Positions 24,968 through 34,100 of a stretch of DNA of 64,000 bases are shown piece by piece; the first letter of the stretch is position 1, and each line of letters opens with the position of its first letter. Below the pieces are notes generated by a model. The model was not told the origin of the DNA, did not search any database, and saw only the letters and a program-made list of their open reading frames with translations. Position numbers and translations under genes: made by a program. The stretch is taken from NCBI RefSeq assembly GCF_015751905.1, contig NZ_JADOUF010000001.1, positions 6,634,001-6,698,000 of the forward strand, given 5' to 3'. The DNA is from Longispora fulva (GTDB taxonomy: Bacteria > Actinomycetota > Actinomycetes > Mycobacteriales > Micromonosporaceae).

Positions 24968-26053
24968 ATGGAGCAGCTGGATCGGCGTTGTGACGACACG
25001 CGCGCGTGGGTGACCGAGGCGATCAGGAAGGTGGCCGCCGACGCCAACCGTTCGGCCGACACCCACCTGCTGCCGTTCCCGCTGCCCCCGGAGTGGGGCA
25101 TCGACCTCTACCTGAAGGACGAGTCGGTGCACCCCACCGGCTCGCTCAAGCACCGCCTGGCCAGGTCGCTGTTCCTCTACGCGCTGTGCAACGGCTGGAT
25201 CGGCCCCCGTACCACGATCGTGGAGGCGTCCTCGGGCTCGACGGCGGTGTCGGAGGCGTACTTCGCCCGGATGCTCGGCCTGCCCTTCGTCGCGGTCATG
25301 CCGGCGTCCACCTCGCCGGAGAAGTGCGCGCTGATCGAGTTCAACGGCGGCAGATGCCATCTGGTGGACGACCCGGCCAAGGTCGTCGTCGAGGCGCGCT
25401 GGCTCGCCGACGACATCAAGGGCCACTTCATGGACCAGTTCACGTACGCGGAACGGGCCACCGACTGGCGCGGGAACAACAACATCGCCGAGTCGATCCA
25501 CGACCAGCTCAAGCTCGAACGGCACCCCATCCCGGCGTGGATCGTCGTCGGGGCCGGCACCGGCGGCACGAGCGCCACGATCGGACGTTACCTGCGCTAC
25601 CAGCAGCACTGCACCAAGCTCGCCGTCGTCGACCCGGAGAACTCCGCCTTCTACGCCGCCTGGAAGGCCTTGGACTACACCGTCAACACGGGCATGGGCT
25701 CGCGGATCGAGGGCATCGGCCGGCCGACCGTCGAGGCGTCGTTCATGCCGACGGTGGTCGACCGGATGATCTCCGTACCCGACGCGGCGTCGCTGGCGGC
25801 GATGCGGCGCGCCTCGGAGTTGCTGGGGCGGAAGGTGGGCGGGTCCACCGGTACCAATCTGTGGGGGGTGTTCGGTCTCATCAGCGAGATGCTGGCGGCC
25901 GGCGAGCGGGGCTCCATCGTCACGCTGCTCTGCGACGGCGGAGAGCGCTATGTGGACACCTACTACTCCGACGAGTGGGTGCGCGCGCAGAACATGGACC
26001 TCGCCCCGCACCTCGCGCGGATCGACGGCTTCCTGAAGACCGGCACCCTCTGA
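24968..26053 (+). CDS. PLP-dependent cysteine synthase-family enzyme, Cds1-like (L-cysteine desulfhydrase)
   Basis: 361 residues, fold-type II PLP enzyme. The PLP lysine is in [18 protein letters not shown]; the phosphate-binding glycine loop is [37 protein letters not shown] is the substrate-binding loop. The pattern is close to Mycobacterium Cds1 (Rv3684), which releases H2S, pyruvate and ammonia from cysteine. The distinction from cysteine synthase is inferred from overall similarity. H2S could feed redox balance, in keeping with the respiratory theme of the neighbourhood. Confidence 0.88.
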   Translation: MEQLDRRCDDTRAWVTEAIRKVAADANRSADTHLLPFPLPPEWGIDLYLKDESVHPTGSLKHRLARSLFLYALCNGWIGPRTTIVEASSGSTAVSEAYFARMLGLPFVAVMPASTSPEKCALIEFNGGRCHLVDDPAKVVVEARWLADDIKGHFMDQFTYAERATDWRGNNNIAESIHDQLKLERHPIPAWIVVGAGTGGTSATIGRYLRYQQHCTKLAVVDPENSAFYAAWKALDYTVNTGMGSRIEGIGRPTVEASFMPTVVDRMISVPDAASLAAMRRASELLGRKVGGSTGTNLWGVFGLISEMLAAGERGSIVTLLCDGGERYVDTYYSDEWVRAQNMDLAPHLARIDGFLKTGTL

Positions 26054-26175
26054 CCCTGGGTGCCTGCATCATCGCCCTGAGCTGAGGGGCAAAATTCCCT
26101 GCAACCTTTCCCTACGCTGCCGTGTGTTGGTGGTGCACGGCCCGGACCGCCCGGGGCGTCGGGGGAGGAAGCAGC

Positions 26176-26697
26176 GTGATCGCGGTGCGGGAAGTGTCGG
26201 GAACCGCCGAGGTGCAAGGGCCACCCGGTCGGTTCGAGGAGTTCTACGCTGCACATTTTCACGGTCTGACCGTGCAGCTGTTCGCGTACACGAACGATCT
26301 GGGTCAGGCCCAGGACGTCGTGCAGGAAGCGTTCTGCCGGGCGTTGGCCCGCTGGAACAAGATCTCGAAGTACGAGGACCCCGTCGCCTGGGTCCGCAGG
26401 GTCGCGTGGAACCTGGCGACCAACAAGTTCCGCCGGGCCCAGGTGGCCATGGCCTTCCTGCGCAAGCAGCGGGAGGAACGCGTCGAGGGCCCGTCCCCGG
26501 ACCGGGTCGCCCTCGCCGCCGCGCTGGCCACCCTGCCGGAGAACCACCGCCGCGCGGTCATCCTGCATCACCTCGCCGACCTGCCGATCGCGGAGATCGC
26601 CGCGCAGGAGAACGTCGCGGAAGGCACCGTCAAGTCCTGGCTCAGCCGCGGTCGTACCGCGCTGGCCACCCAGCTGAAGGAGAAGCGCAATGTCTGA
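26176..26697 (+). CDS. SigE-family ECF RNA polymerase sigma factor
   Basis: 173 residues. Region 2 runs from FEEFYAAHFHGLTVQLFAY to AWNLATNKFRR; region 4 is LPENHRRAVILHHLADLPIA followed by the EGTVKSWLSRGRTAL helix-turn-helix. GTG at 26176 is chosen because GGAGGAA is well placed upstream and the next in-frame codons start region 2. It overlaps the membrane-protein gene by 8 bp, the classic sigma/anti-sigma pairing. A GCAACC-14-CGT pattern near 26101 may be its own ECF promoter, but the fit is weak. Confidence 0.92.
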   Translation: MIAVREVSGTAEVQGPPGRFEEFYAAHFHGLTVQLFAYTNDLGQAQDVVQEAFCRALARWNKISKYEDPVAWVRRVAWNLATNKFRRAQVAMAFLRKQREERVEGPSPDRVALAAALATLPENHRRAVILHHLADLPIAEIAAQENVAEGTVKSWLSRGRTALATQLKEKRNV

Positions 26698-27931
26698 GTT
26701 CGACGACCTCGACATGATCAACGGTGCGTTCGCGGAATTGCGGAACGAGACCATGCCGTTCGTGAAGCCGGCCGGCACGGCCAGCGCACACGCCACGGTG
26801 CGGCACCAGAAGAAGGTAAGGGCGATCACGGTCGGGGTGTTCACAGTCCTCGCCCTCGTCGTCCCGGTGGCGGCCATCGCCTCCATGAACCCGTCGAACG
26901 CGCCCCCGACCGTCGCGGGGGCGAGCGAGTCGCCGACGCCCTCGCCGTCGGCCAGCCCGACGCGGAGCACGCCGGCCGCCGCCCCGGTGACCGCCGCCGA
27001 ACTGGCCAACGCCAACCTGGACGTGCCGGGCATGTACAAGTGCGACGGTCCGGCTGTGGGCAAGCACCAGTTCACCGACGGCAGGAGCGAGCTCCCGCAG
27101 GACGTCCGCGAGAAGGTACTCGCCAGCCACCTGCAGCTCATGAAGATCGCTCCGGTCGACGTGGACAGGGACGGTGTGCCTGAGCTGGCCGCCCTGATCC
27201 GGTGTGAGGCCCAGGACGGGCCGGGCTACCAGGTGGCGGTCTTCGGCCGGGACGGCGTCGACGGCATCCGGACCCTCGGCCAGGTGCTCGGCCTCAAGGG
27301 CTTCTCCGACAACTACCCGGCGGGAGTGCCGGGCATCCGGGACATCGCCGCCGGTGATGGCGTGGTCAAGGTGCAGGTCGCGGACCTCGACTACGAGTGC
27401 GCCGGCTGCAACCAGTACAAGGACATCGCGCAGTTGCAGTGGCGGGAGTTCGGCTGGAACGGCCAGAAGTTCACCCAGACCGGTGGCCCCAGCACGTTCG
27501 AGCGCAACGAGTACCGGGCCAACACCGCGGTGACGGCCTCCGAGGTGGTGTTCGGTTCGATCGCTGGCGGCTACGCGCACGGCACGCTGACCGTGACCGT
27601 GCGCAACAAGGCCGCCCGACAGGTCGACGTCCTGTTGGTGAGCCTGTTCATGCCGGCGGACACCAGGGTCGAGGGCACGCTGCCGGCCGGCTGCACGGTC
27701 GAGGGCCAGCCGGGGATCGACCCGTCGTGCACGCTGGGCTCGCTCGCGCCTGGTGCCACGAAGACTCTGGTGTTCCGGCTCAAGACCACGCGACTGTCCG
27801 CCGACGCACCCATGGTTGAGACGTTCCGCTCTGCGCCCTTCGTCCTCGTGCAGGCGACCGAGGCCGGTCAGACCGGCGAACTGCCGAATGACGGGCAGGG
27901 ACGGGTCGACTTCAAGATCTCCTGGAAGTAG
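26690..27931 (+). CDS. Probable anti-sigma/partner membrane protein with large extracytoplasmic region
   Basis: 413 residues. A ~42-residue cytosolic N-terminus, one membrane segment (AITVGVFTVLALVVPVAAIA, about 44-65), then a Ser/Pro/Thr linker. The outer part has a VDVDRDGVPELAALI segment like FG-GAP/VCBS calcium loops and a C-terminal beta-sandwich (GTLTVTVRNKAARQVDVLLV). No ZAS zinc motif is present, so if it restrains the sigma factor it is an atypical anti-sigma. The 8-bp overlap with the sigma gene is the main functional clue. Confidence 0.8.
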   Translation: MSEFDDLDMINGAFAELRNETMPFVKPAGTASAHATVRHQKKVRAITVGVFTVLALVVPVAAIASMNPSNAPPTVAGASESPTPSPSASPTRSTPAAAPVTAAELANANLDVPGMYKCDGPAVGKHQFTDGRSELPQDVREKVLASHLQLMKIAPVDVDRDGVPELAALIRCEAQDGPGYQVAVFGRDGVDGIRTLGQVLGLKGFSDNYPAGVPGIRDIAAGDGVVKVQVADLDYECAGCNQYKDIAQLQWREFGWNGQKFTQTGGPSTFERNEYRANTAVTASEVVFGSIAGGYAHGTLTVTVRNKAARQVDVLLVSLFMPADTRVEGTLPAGCTVEGQPGIDPSCTLGSLAPGATKTLVFRLKTTRLSADAPMVETFRSAPFVLVQATEAGQTGELPNDGQGRVDFKISWK

Positions 27932-27944
27932 GCCGCGGAACGAG

Positions 27945-27978
27945 AAAGGCCCGACACCGGCGACGGTGTCGGGCCTTT
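27945..27978. terminator. Bidirectional terminator
   Basis: A perfect 15-bp stem (AAAGGCCCGACACCG with its complement) and GCGA loop lie between the convergent sigma-partner and helicase genes. A-rich and T-rich flanks serve both strands. Confidence 0.9.
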
Positions 27979-27990
27979 CCTCATCTGGTA

Positions 27991-29607
27991 CTAGCGGGGC
28001 GCGCTGTCCCGCGAGCCACGGTAGCCACCCTCACGGGGGGCGGCGTCGCGGTAGCTGCGCGGGGCGGCGCTGTCCCGGGCGCCACGGTAGCCACCCTCGC
28101 GGGGAGCGCTGGAGCCGGCACGGTAACCACCCTCGCGGGGGGCGCTGCTCGCGCCACGGTAACCACCGGTGGACGGGGCGCCACCCTCACGGGAGCCGCG
28201 GTAGCCGCCCTCGGAGGAACCGCCCCGGTAGCCGCCACCCTCGGAAGAACCGCGGTAACCGCCCTCGGAACCGCCCCGGTAACCGCCGCCCTCGGAGGAA
28301 CCGCGATAGCCGCCGCCCTCGCTCGAGCCGCGGTACCCGCCGCGCGGGCCGCCGTCGCGGTAGCCGCCACCCTGCCGGTAGCCGCCGCCCTGCGGGCGAC
28401 CGCCCCGACGCGGGCGCTCGGCGCGCGGGTCCGGAACAGTGGTCGGCTCGTAGCTGGGAACGCTCGAACCGGTGATCTCGATCAGCTTGGCGTCACCCGG
28501 GCGGACCCGGGTCTCGGTCGGCTTGACGCCGGCCTTGTCCATCAGCTGGGTGATGGAGCGACGCTGCTTCGGCAGGCCCAGCGTGACGACCGAACCGGTC
28601 TCGCCGGCCCGGGCGGTACGACCCGCGCGGTGCAGGTAGTCCTTCGGGTCGGCCGGCGGGTCGATGTGCACGACGAGCGAGACGTTGTCGACGTGGATGC
28701 CGCGGGCCGCGACGTCCGTGGCGACGAGGACGTTGACGACGCCGTCCTTGAACTGCGCGAGCGTCCGGGTCCGCAGACCCTGCGGCTTGCCGCCGTGCAG
28801 GCCGACGGCCGGCACCCCGGCGGCGAGGAGCTGGTCGGTGACCCGGTCCACCGCCATCTGGGTACGCACGAACATGATCGTCCGGCCCGCGCGGTTGGCG
28901 ATCTCGGCGACGATGGAGAACTTCTCCTGCGGCGGAACCAGCAGGATGTGGTGGTCCATGGTGTCGACCGGCTGGCCCTCGGGGATGATCGAGTGGGTGA
29001 CCGGGCTGTTCATGTAGCCCTTGACCAGCTTGTCCACGTCGCCGTCGAGCGTCGCGGAGAACAGCAGGCGCTGGCCGTCCTTCGGGGTGCGGTCCAGGAT
29101 CGCCATGACGTCGGCCTGGAAGCCCATGTCACACATCTGGTCGGCCTCGTCCAGGACCGTCATCTCGATCTCCGAGAGGTCACAGACGTTGCGGTCGCAC
29201 AGGTCGGTCAGACGGCCGGGGGTGGCCACCAGCACCTCGGTGCCCCGGCGCAGGGCGTCGATCTGCCGGTCGTACTTCACGCCGCCGACGGCGGTGTTGA
29301 CCCGCAGCCGCAGCGAACGGGCCAGCGGCGCGAGCGCGTCGGTGACCTGCATCGCCAGCTCACGGGTCGGAACCAGGATCAGGGCCAGCGGCTTGTGCGC
29401 CTTGGCGGACCGGCCGTCGAGCCGGGCCAGGACGGGCAGCCCGAAGGCAAGAGTCTTGCCGGAACCGGTGGAGGCCCGACCAAGAACGTCATAACCGGAC
29501 AAAGCATCCGGGATCGCCACGTTCTGAATGGCGAAGGGTGCGTCGATGCCACGGGCAGCGAGCGCGGTGATCAGAGAATTGGGCAGGCCAAGCTCAGCGA
29601 AGGACAA
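27991..29607 (-). CDS. DEAD-box RNA helicase with Gly/Arg/Tyr repeat tail
   Basis: 538 residues. Core motifs in order: Q motif (FAIQNVAIPDAL), I ASTGSGKT, Ia PTRELA, Ib TPGRL, II DEAD, III SAT, V ATDVAARGIHVD, VI HRAGRTARAG. The last ~150 residues are repeats of GGYRGSSEG type, a disordered RNA-binding tail. I place the start at TTG 29607 (SFAELGLP...), which has GGAAGG 5-8 nt upstream and matches the usual family N-terminus. An in-frame ATG at 29745 would add 46 unconserved residues. The ~140-nt leader between a TAGACT -10 and this start can fold into hairpins, as in cold-responsive helicase genes. Confidence 0.88.
   Translation of the reverse strand: MSFAELGLPNSLITALAARGIDAPFAIQNVAIPDALSGYDVLGRASTGSGKTLAFGLPVLARLDGRSAKAHKPLALILVPTRELAMQVTDALAPLARSLRLRVNTAVGGVKYDRQIDALRRGTEVLVATPGRLTDLCDRNVCDLSEIEMTVLDEADQMCDMGFQADVMAILDRTPKDGQRLLFSATLDGDVDKLVKGYMNSPVTHSIIPEGQPVDTMDHHILLVPPQEKFSIVAEIANRAGRTIMFVRTQMAVDRVTDQLLAAGVPAVGLHGGKPQGLRTRTLAQFKDGVVNVLVATDVAARGIHVDNVSLVVHIDPPADPKDYLHRAGRTARAGETGSVVTLGLPKQRRSITQLMDKAGVKPTETRVRPGDAKLIEITGSSVPSYEPTTVPDPRAERPRRGGRPQGGGYRQGGGYRDGGPRGGYRGSSEGGGYRGSSEGGGYRGGSEGGYRGSSEGGGYRGGSSEGGYRGSREGGAPSTGGYRGASSAPREGGYRAGSSAPREGGYRGARDSAAPRSYRDAAPREGGYRGSRDSAPR
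28015..28390 (-). repeat. Degenerate tandem repeats encoding Gly-Tyr-Arg-Gly units
   Basis: About 15 imperfect 24-36-bp units encode variants of GGYRGSSEG, GGYRGGSEG and APREGGYRG. They form the helicase tail and are likely to vary in number between strains by slippage. Confidence 0.8.
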
Positions 29608-29755
29608 CAGAAACCTTCCGAATACAGGCGCGCCATCCAGAAGGACCCCTGTTACTGCAAGCGCTGGGGTTCCGGGCAGCGCCTGATTAATTGCGCTGGC
29701 TGGCCGACGGGCCGGGGGCACGCTAAAACAGCGCGCCGTCAACATGATTGGACCC

Positions 29756-29761
29756 AGTCTA
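29756..29761 (-). promoter_or_regulatory. -10 hexamer upstream of the helicase gene
   Basis: TAGACT on the minus strand would start transcription near 29749, giving either a ~140-nt leader to TTG 29607 or an almost leaderless ATG at 29745. Confidence 0.4.
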
Positions 29762-29849
29762 GCGGAAAGGGGGCCGACCCCGCTCCACGTGGTGACGCAG
29801 TCGACTGTGACCTGCCCAACTGTCTGGGGTCTCGGGCAGGATGTAAGGC

Positions 29850-30992
29850 ATGGGAAACCCTCTCAGTCAGTACACCTTGGAAGAGCTGCGCCAGCGGCGG
29901 AGCGTGAAGTGGCGGCACTACCCGGACGACGTCCTGCCGCTGTGGGTCGCGGAGATGGACACCCCGCCCGCCGAGCCGATCCGCGCCGGCCTCGCCGACG
30001 CCCTGAGCAGGGGAGACCTCGGCTACTCCACCCCCGGCGGCACGCTGGACGCCTTCGCCGGCTTCGCCGCGGCCCGCTACGGCTGGACCGTCGACCCGGC
30101 GAACGCCCGGCTGTCCCCCAACGTGATGCTCGGCGTCTCCGAAGTGCTCCGACACGTCACCCGACCCGGCGACGGCGTCGTCATCAACCCACCGGTGTAC
30201 CCGCCGTTCTACCACTACATCCCCGACAGCGGCCGGCGCGTCATCGAATCCCCGCTGGTCAGAGTGGACGGACACTGGACCATCGACCTCGAACGGCTCG
30301 ACAGGGACTTCGCCGACGCGTCCGCGTACCTGCTGTGCAACCCGCAGAACCCGACCGGGGTGGCCTACCCCCGCGAGGTGCTCCTCGCCATCGCCGAACT
30401 CGCCGAACGCCACAACGTCCGGGTCCTCGTCGACGAGATCCACGCGCCGCTCACCTACCCGGGCGTCACCCACGTGCCGTTCCTCAGCCTCGACACGGCC
30501 GCGTCCCGCCGCGCCATCGCGTTCCACTCCGCCTCCAAGGCCTGGAACCTCGCCGGCCTCACCACCGCCGTCATCGTCGGCGGCCCGGAAGCGGGGCGCG
30601 ACATCGCCCAGATCAGCGAACACTTCGGCGACGCCGTGGGCATCTTCGGGGTACTGGCGACCGAAGCAGCCTTCGCCCACAGCGTCCCGTGGCTGGACTC
30701 CCTGCTCCTCGGCCTGGACTCCAACCGCCGCCTCCTCGACACCCTGCTGCGCGACCAGCTCCCGTCAGTGGGGTACTCGCAGCCCGACGCCACCTATCTG
30801 GCCTGGCTGGACTGCTCCGAGCTGGGGCTCGGGGACGAGCCGGCGGCGGTGTTCCTGGAGCGGGGGCGGGTGGCTTTCAACCCGGGGGGTGCGTTCGGGA
30901 AGCCTGGGGCCGGGCATGTGCGACTGAATCTGGCGACGTCGGCGGAACGGATCGAGGAAGGGGTGCGGCGGATGGTGGCGTCGCTGGGCTAG
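29850..30992 (+). CDS. MalY/PatB-family PLP aminotransferase (cystathionine beta-lyase-like)
   Basis: 380 residues, fold-type I. PLP lysine in HSASKAWNLAGLTTAV; the substrate domain includes PLWVAEMDTPPAEPI, NPPVYPPFYHYI and CNPQNPTGVAYPREV, and the cofactor Asp is in LVDEIHAPLTYPG. These are typical of MalY/PatB C-S lyases, which cleave cystathionine or other cysteine conjugates. Monocistronic. A CAGGAT hexamer 7 nt before ATG may be a weak leaderless -10. A perfect hairpin follows the gene. Confidence 0.92.
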   Translation: MGNPLSQYTLEELRQRRSVKWRHYPDDVLPLWVAEMDTPPAEPIRAGLADALSRGDLGYSTPGGTLDAFAGFAAARYGWTVDPANARLSPNVMLGVSEVLRHVTRPGDGVVINPPVYPPFYHYIPDSGRRVIESPLVRVDGHWTIDLERLDRDFADASAYLLCNPQNPTGVAYPREVLLAIAELAERHNVRVLVDEIHAPLTYPGVTHVPFLSLDTAASRRAIAFHSASKAWNLAGLTTAVIVGGPEAGRDIAQISEHFGDAVGIFGVLATEAAFAHSVPWLDSLLLGLDSNRRLLDTLLRDQLPSVGYSQPDATYLAWLDCSELGLGDEPAAVFLERGRVAFNPGGAFGKPGAGHVRLNLATSAERIEEGVRRMVASLG

Positions 30993-31076
30993 AGGCAGGG
31001 GTGCACCGGACCAGACCCGGGCCGGGCCGGGCCGGACAGGTCCGGTCCAAGCCGGCTTGAGGCGCGGGGTGCGGCT

Positions 31077-31117
31077 CCGGCCTGCGACCCGCGTCAGGAG
31101 TGCGGGTCGCAGGCCGG
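31077..31117. terminator. Bidirectional terminator
   Basis: A perfect 16-bp GC-rich stem (CCGGCCTGCGACCCGC with its complement) and a 9-nt loop lie between MalY and the giant repeat gene, ending 2 bp from the latter's stop. Confidence 0.85.
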
Positions 31118-31118
31118 G

Positions 31119-34100
31119 TCAGCCGCTGAACATCCAGGTGATCAGGTCCTCCATGTACAGCGCCGCAACCACGCCCAGGCCCACCATCACCGTGAACACG
31201 ATGCCCAGAATGATCAGGACCCGTCGGTTGCTCCGCCGCTCCGGCTCGGGCTCCGGAGGCGGCAGCGAGAACGGCGACCGGGGACCGAAGATCTGACCCG
31301 TCAGCGAGCCGTTGGTCGTCTCCAGCGGACTGAGGACGCCGTAGCCACCGGTGTTCCCGTAGGGGTGGGACCGGGCGGGCGGGGCTGGGAGTGTTCCACC
31401 GCCGTAGACGGTGCCTCTGACGGGGTCAGCCCGGTGGTCCTGGTCCGGCCGCTCGGCCGGTTGGACGGCCGGGGGTGTGTGCGAAGCCGAAGGTCGGGTC
31501 GGGACCTGGGCGCGGCCCTGGTAGCGCTCGGCAGGATGCGGAGGGACCGCCGGTCCTGATTCCGGCTGCGCCGGCGAGGCCGATACCTCGGGGGTCGAGT
31601 CGGGTTCGGGCCGCATGAGCGAAGCCGCCACGTTGAGGACCGGGTCCCCGGCCTGGCCGCCCTGCTCGCCGAGGTCCGCGTCGGCACCTGGTTCGGGTGT
31701 CGACGCGCCCGCCACCTCGGGGGTTGGCCCCGCCTCGGATGCGGTAGAGCTGCTGAACGACGCCTGCTCCGACCCGGCCGGCGAAAGCGCGTCCGGAGAC
31801 GAGTCCTCGGCGGACACCGAAGGAGGCATCGACGAGCCCGACGACTGAGTCGGAATCCGCGTCGCCGGCATCGTCGAGACCGCCGGCGCGTCGGACGTCG
31901 GGACCGACGGCTCGGAGCCGGGACCACGCCGGGGCGGTGTCTCCTCGCCGCGCTCACCACTGAACGCCGCGTGCACGGCCCCCGGACTGTCGGCGGACTC
32001 CGGCGGCCACGGCTGCCCCGGCGCGCCGAAGGTCGACGGCGTCTGGAACTGGCCGCCACCGGTCGGGGGCCACCCTTCACCGGACGGCCGGGCCGGAATC
32101 TCATGGCCGGTGGGCGGCGGGAATCCGATCGGGGTGGGCGTCGCCGGAGCCGTGTAATTGGGCTGGGCCGGGCCGGGCGGTGGGCCCTGCGGCACGGGGA
32201 GCTGCTGTTCCGGGGCGGGACGAGCGAAATCATGCCAGACGGGTACCGGCGGAGACGCGCCCTGTCCCTGCCCAGCATCAGGCCACTGCCCCTGCGAGCC
32301 GGAGACCTGACCCCTGTCCTGGCTCTGCTGCACCCCGAACTGCCCGCCGAGCTGCCCCTCGGGCGACCCGAACTCGCCCCCGAGCTGCCCCTGCGGTGAC
32401 CCGAACTGCCCGCTGGCCTGCTCGTTCGGCACGCCGAACTGGCCGCCGGACGACTGCTGGACCGGCGGGGTGCCGTATTGCCCACTCGGGGACTGCTGGT
32501 CCTGGGGCCACTGACCCGACCCGGACGGGTCCTGGCTCCGCTGCCCAGGATTGGGAGCAGCCTGATCCCACTGGCCTGGGCTAGGGGCAGCCTGGCCCCA
32601 CTGGCCCGGAGCGGGAGCGGCCTGAGCCCACTGGTCTGGGGCCGGAGACGGCTGATCCCACTGCCCGGGTGCCGGCGGAGGCACGTTCTGGTCCCAGTGC
32701 CCCTTGGTGGCCGGAGGGGCCTGGCCCGGTTGAGCCGGGCCTGAGGGTGCCGGCCACTGTCCCGGCGCTGGGGTTGCCGGGTTCCACTGCCCGTCGGCAG
32801 CGGGAGGCCATTGGTCGGCGGCCGGAACGTCGGGGTGATGGCGCGGTGCGGCGTGCGGGGCCTGGTCCGCCTGGTTCTGGCCGGCGGGCTCCGGCCACTG
32901 CGCAGGGGCGAAGGACGCCGGCGGGTCCCATTGCTGGGCCGCGGGCGGTGGAGTCTGGTCGGGCTGGGGTGGGCCGGCGGGTGCAGGCCATTGTCCTGGG
33001 GCGGAGGGTGTTGCCACCTGGCCCCATGGGTGGGCGGGTGGTGGCGGCGTCTGGTCCGGCTGGCCCGGGTTGGGGACCGGGGCCTGGCCCGGCTGGGGCT
33101 GGCCCGACGGTGCCGGCCACGCTCCGGCCGGTGGCGGCGTCTGGTTCCAGCGACCTTCCGCGGACGGCTGAGCGGCCGGGTCCCACTGACCATGCACGGC
33201 GGGAGCGCCCTGGTCGCGCTGCCCGGGTTGAGCAGGTGCGTTCTGGCCCCACGGCGGAGGGCTGACAGGCGCACCCGGGTTGGCCTGCCCCGAGGCGGAA
33301 GCTGCGCCCGGGCTGGAATGCCCGGGGCTGGAAGGCGAACTCTGGTCCCACTGTCCGGGGGGTGTCGACGTCTGTGCGCCCCACGGCACGGAAGCAGAAA
33401 GACCAGCATGGTTCTGCTGTTCGGGGGATGGCGGGGCCTGGTTATCCCATGGCCCGGAGGCCGACGGAGCGGCATGGCTCTGCTGCCCGGGGGCGGACGG
33501 CGGGGCTTGGCCTGGCTGGGGTGCGCCGGTGGGTGCCGGCCACTGCCCAGGCGCCGGAGGTGTGGAAGGACCCCACTGTCCGGAGGCGGGCGCCGGAGCC
33601 TGGCCAGGCTGGGCCGGAGCGGAAGGCGCGGGCCACTGTCCGGCGGCCGGGTCGGCTGGGGGCTGGTTCCACTGGCCGGGCGCGGCAGGGGCACCTGACG
33701 GCTGACCCCATTGGCCTGGCGCCTCCGGGCCACCAGCGGCCTGGCCCCACTGGCCGGAGCCTTGGGGCTGGGCGACAGAGCCTGGCGCTGCCGGGGCCGC
33801 GTTCCACGGACCGGAGTCGGAGGGGGCGCTCTGAGGCGGGTTCCATTGGCCGGAGTCGGACGGGGTGCTCTGAGGCGGGTTCCACTGACCGGAATCAGCG
33901 GGAGTGCCCTGGGGCGGGTTCCACTGCTCAGGTGGCTGCGGCGCGGGCGACGCCTGGCCCCATGGGCCGCCGGCAGCTGGCTGAGGTGTCGGAGGCTGGC
34001 TCGGGTCGGGCCACTGGTCGGCTTGGCCCTGCCAGGGGGTGCCCACGGCCTGACCGGGCACCGGGTAGACGGCATCCTGAGCCTGACCGGCCTGACCGAC

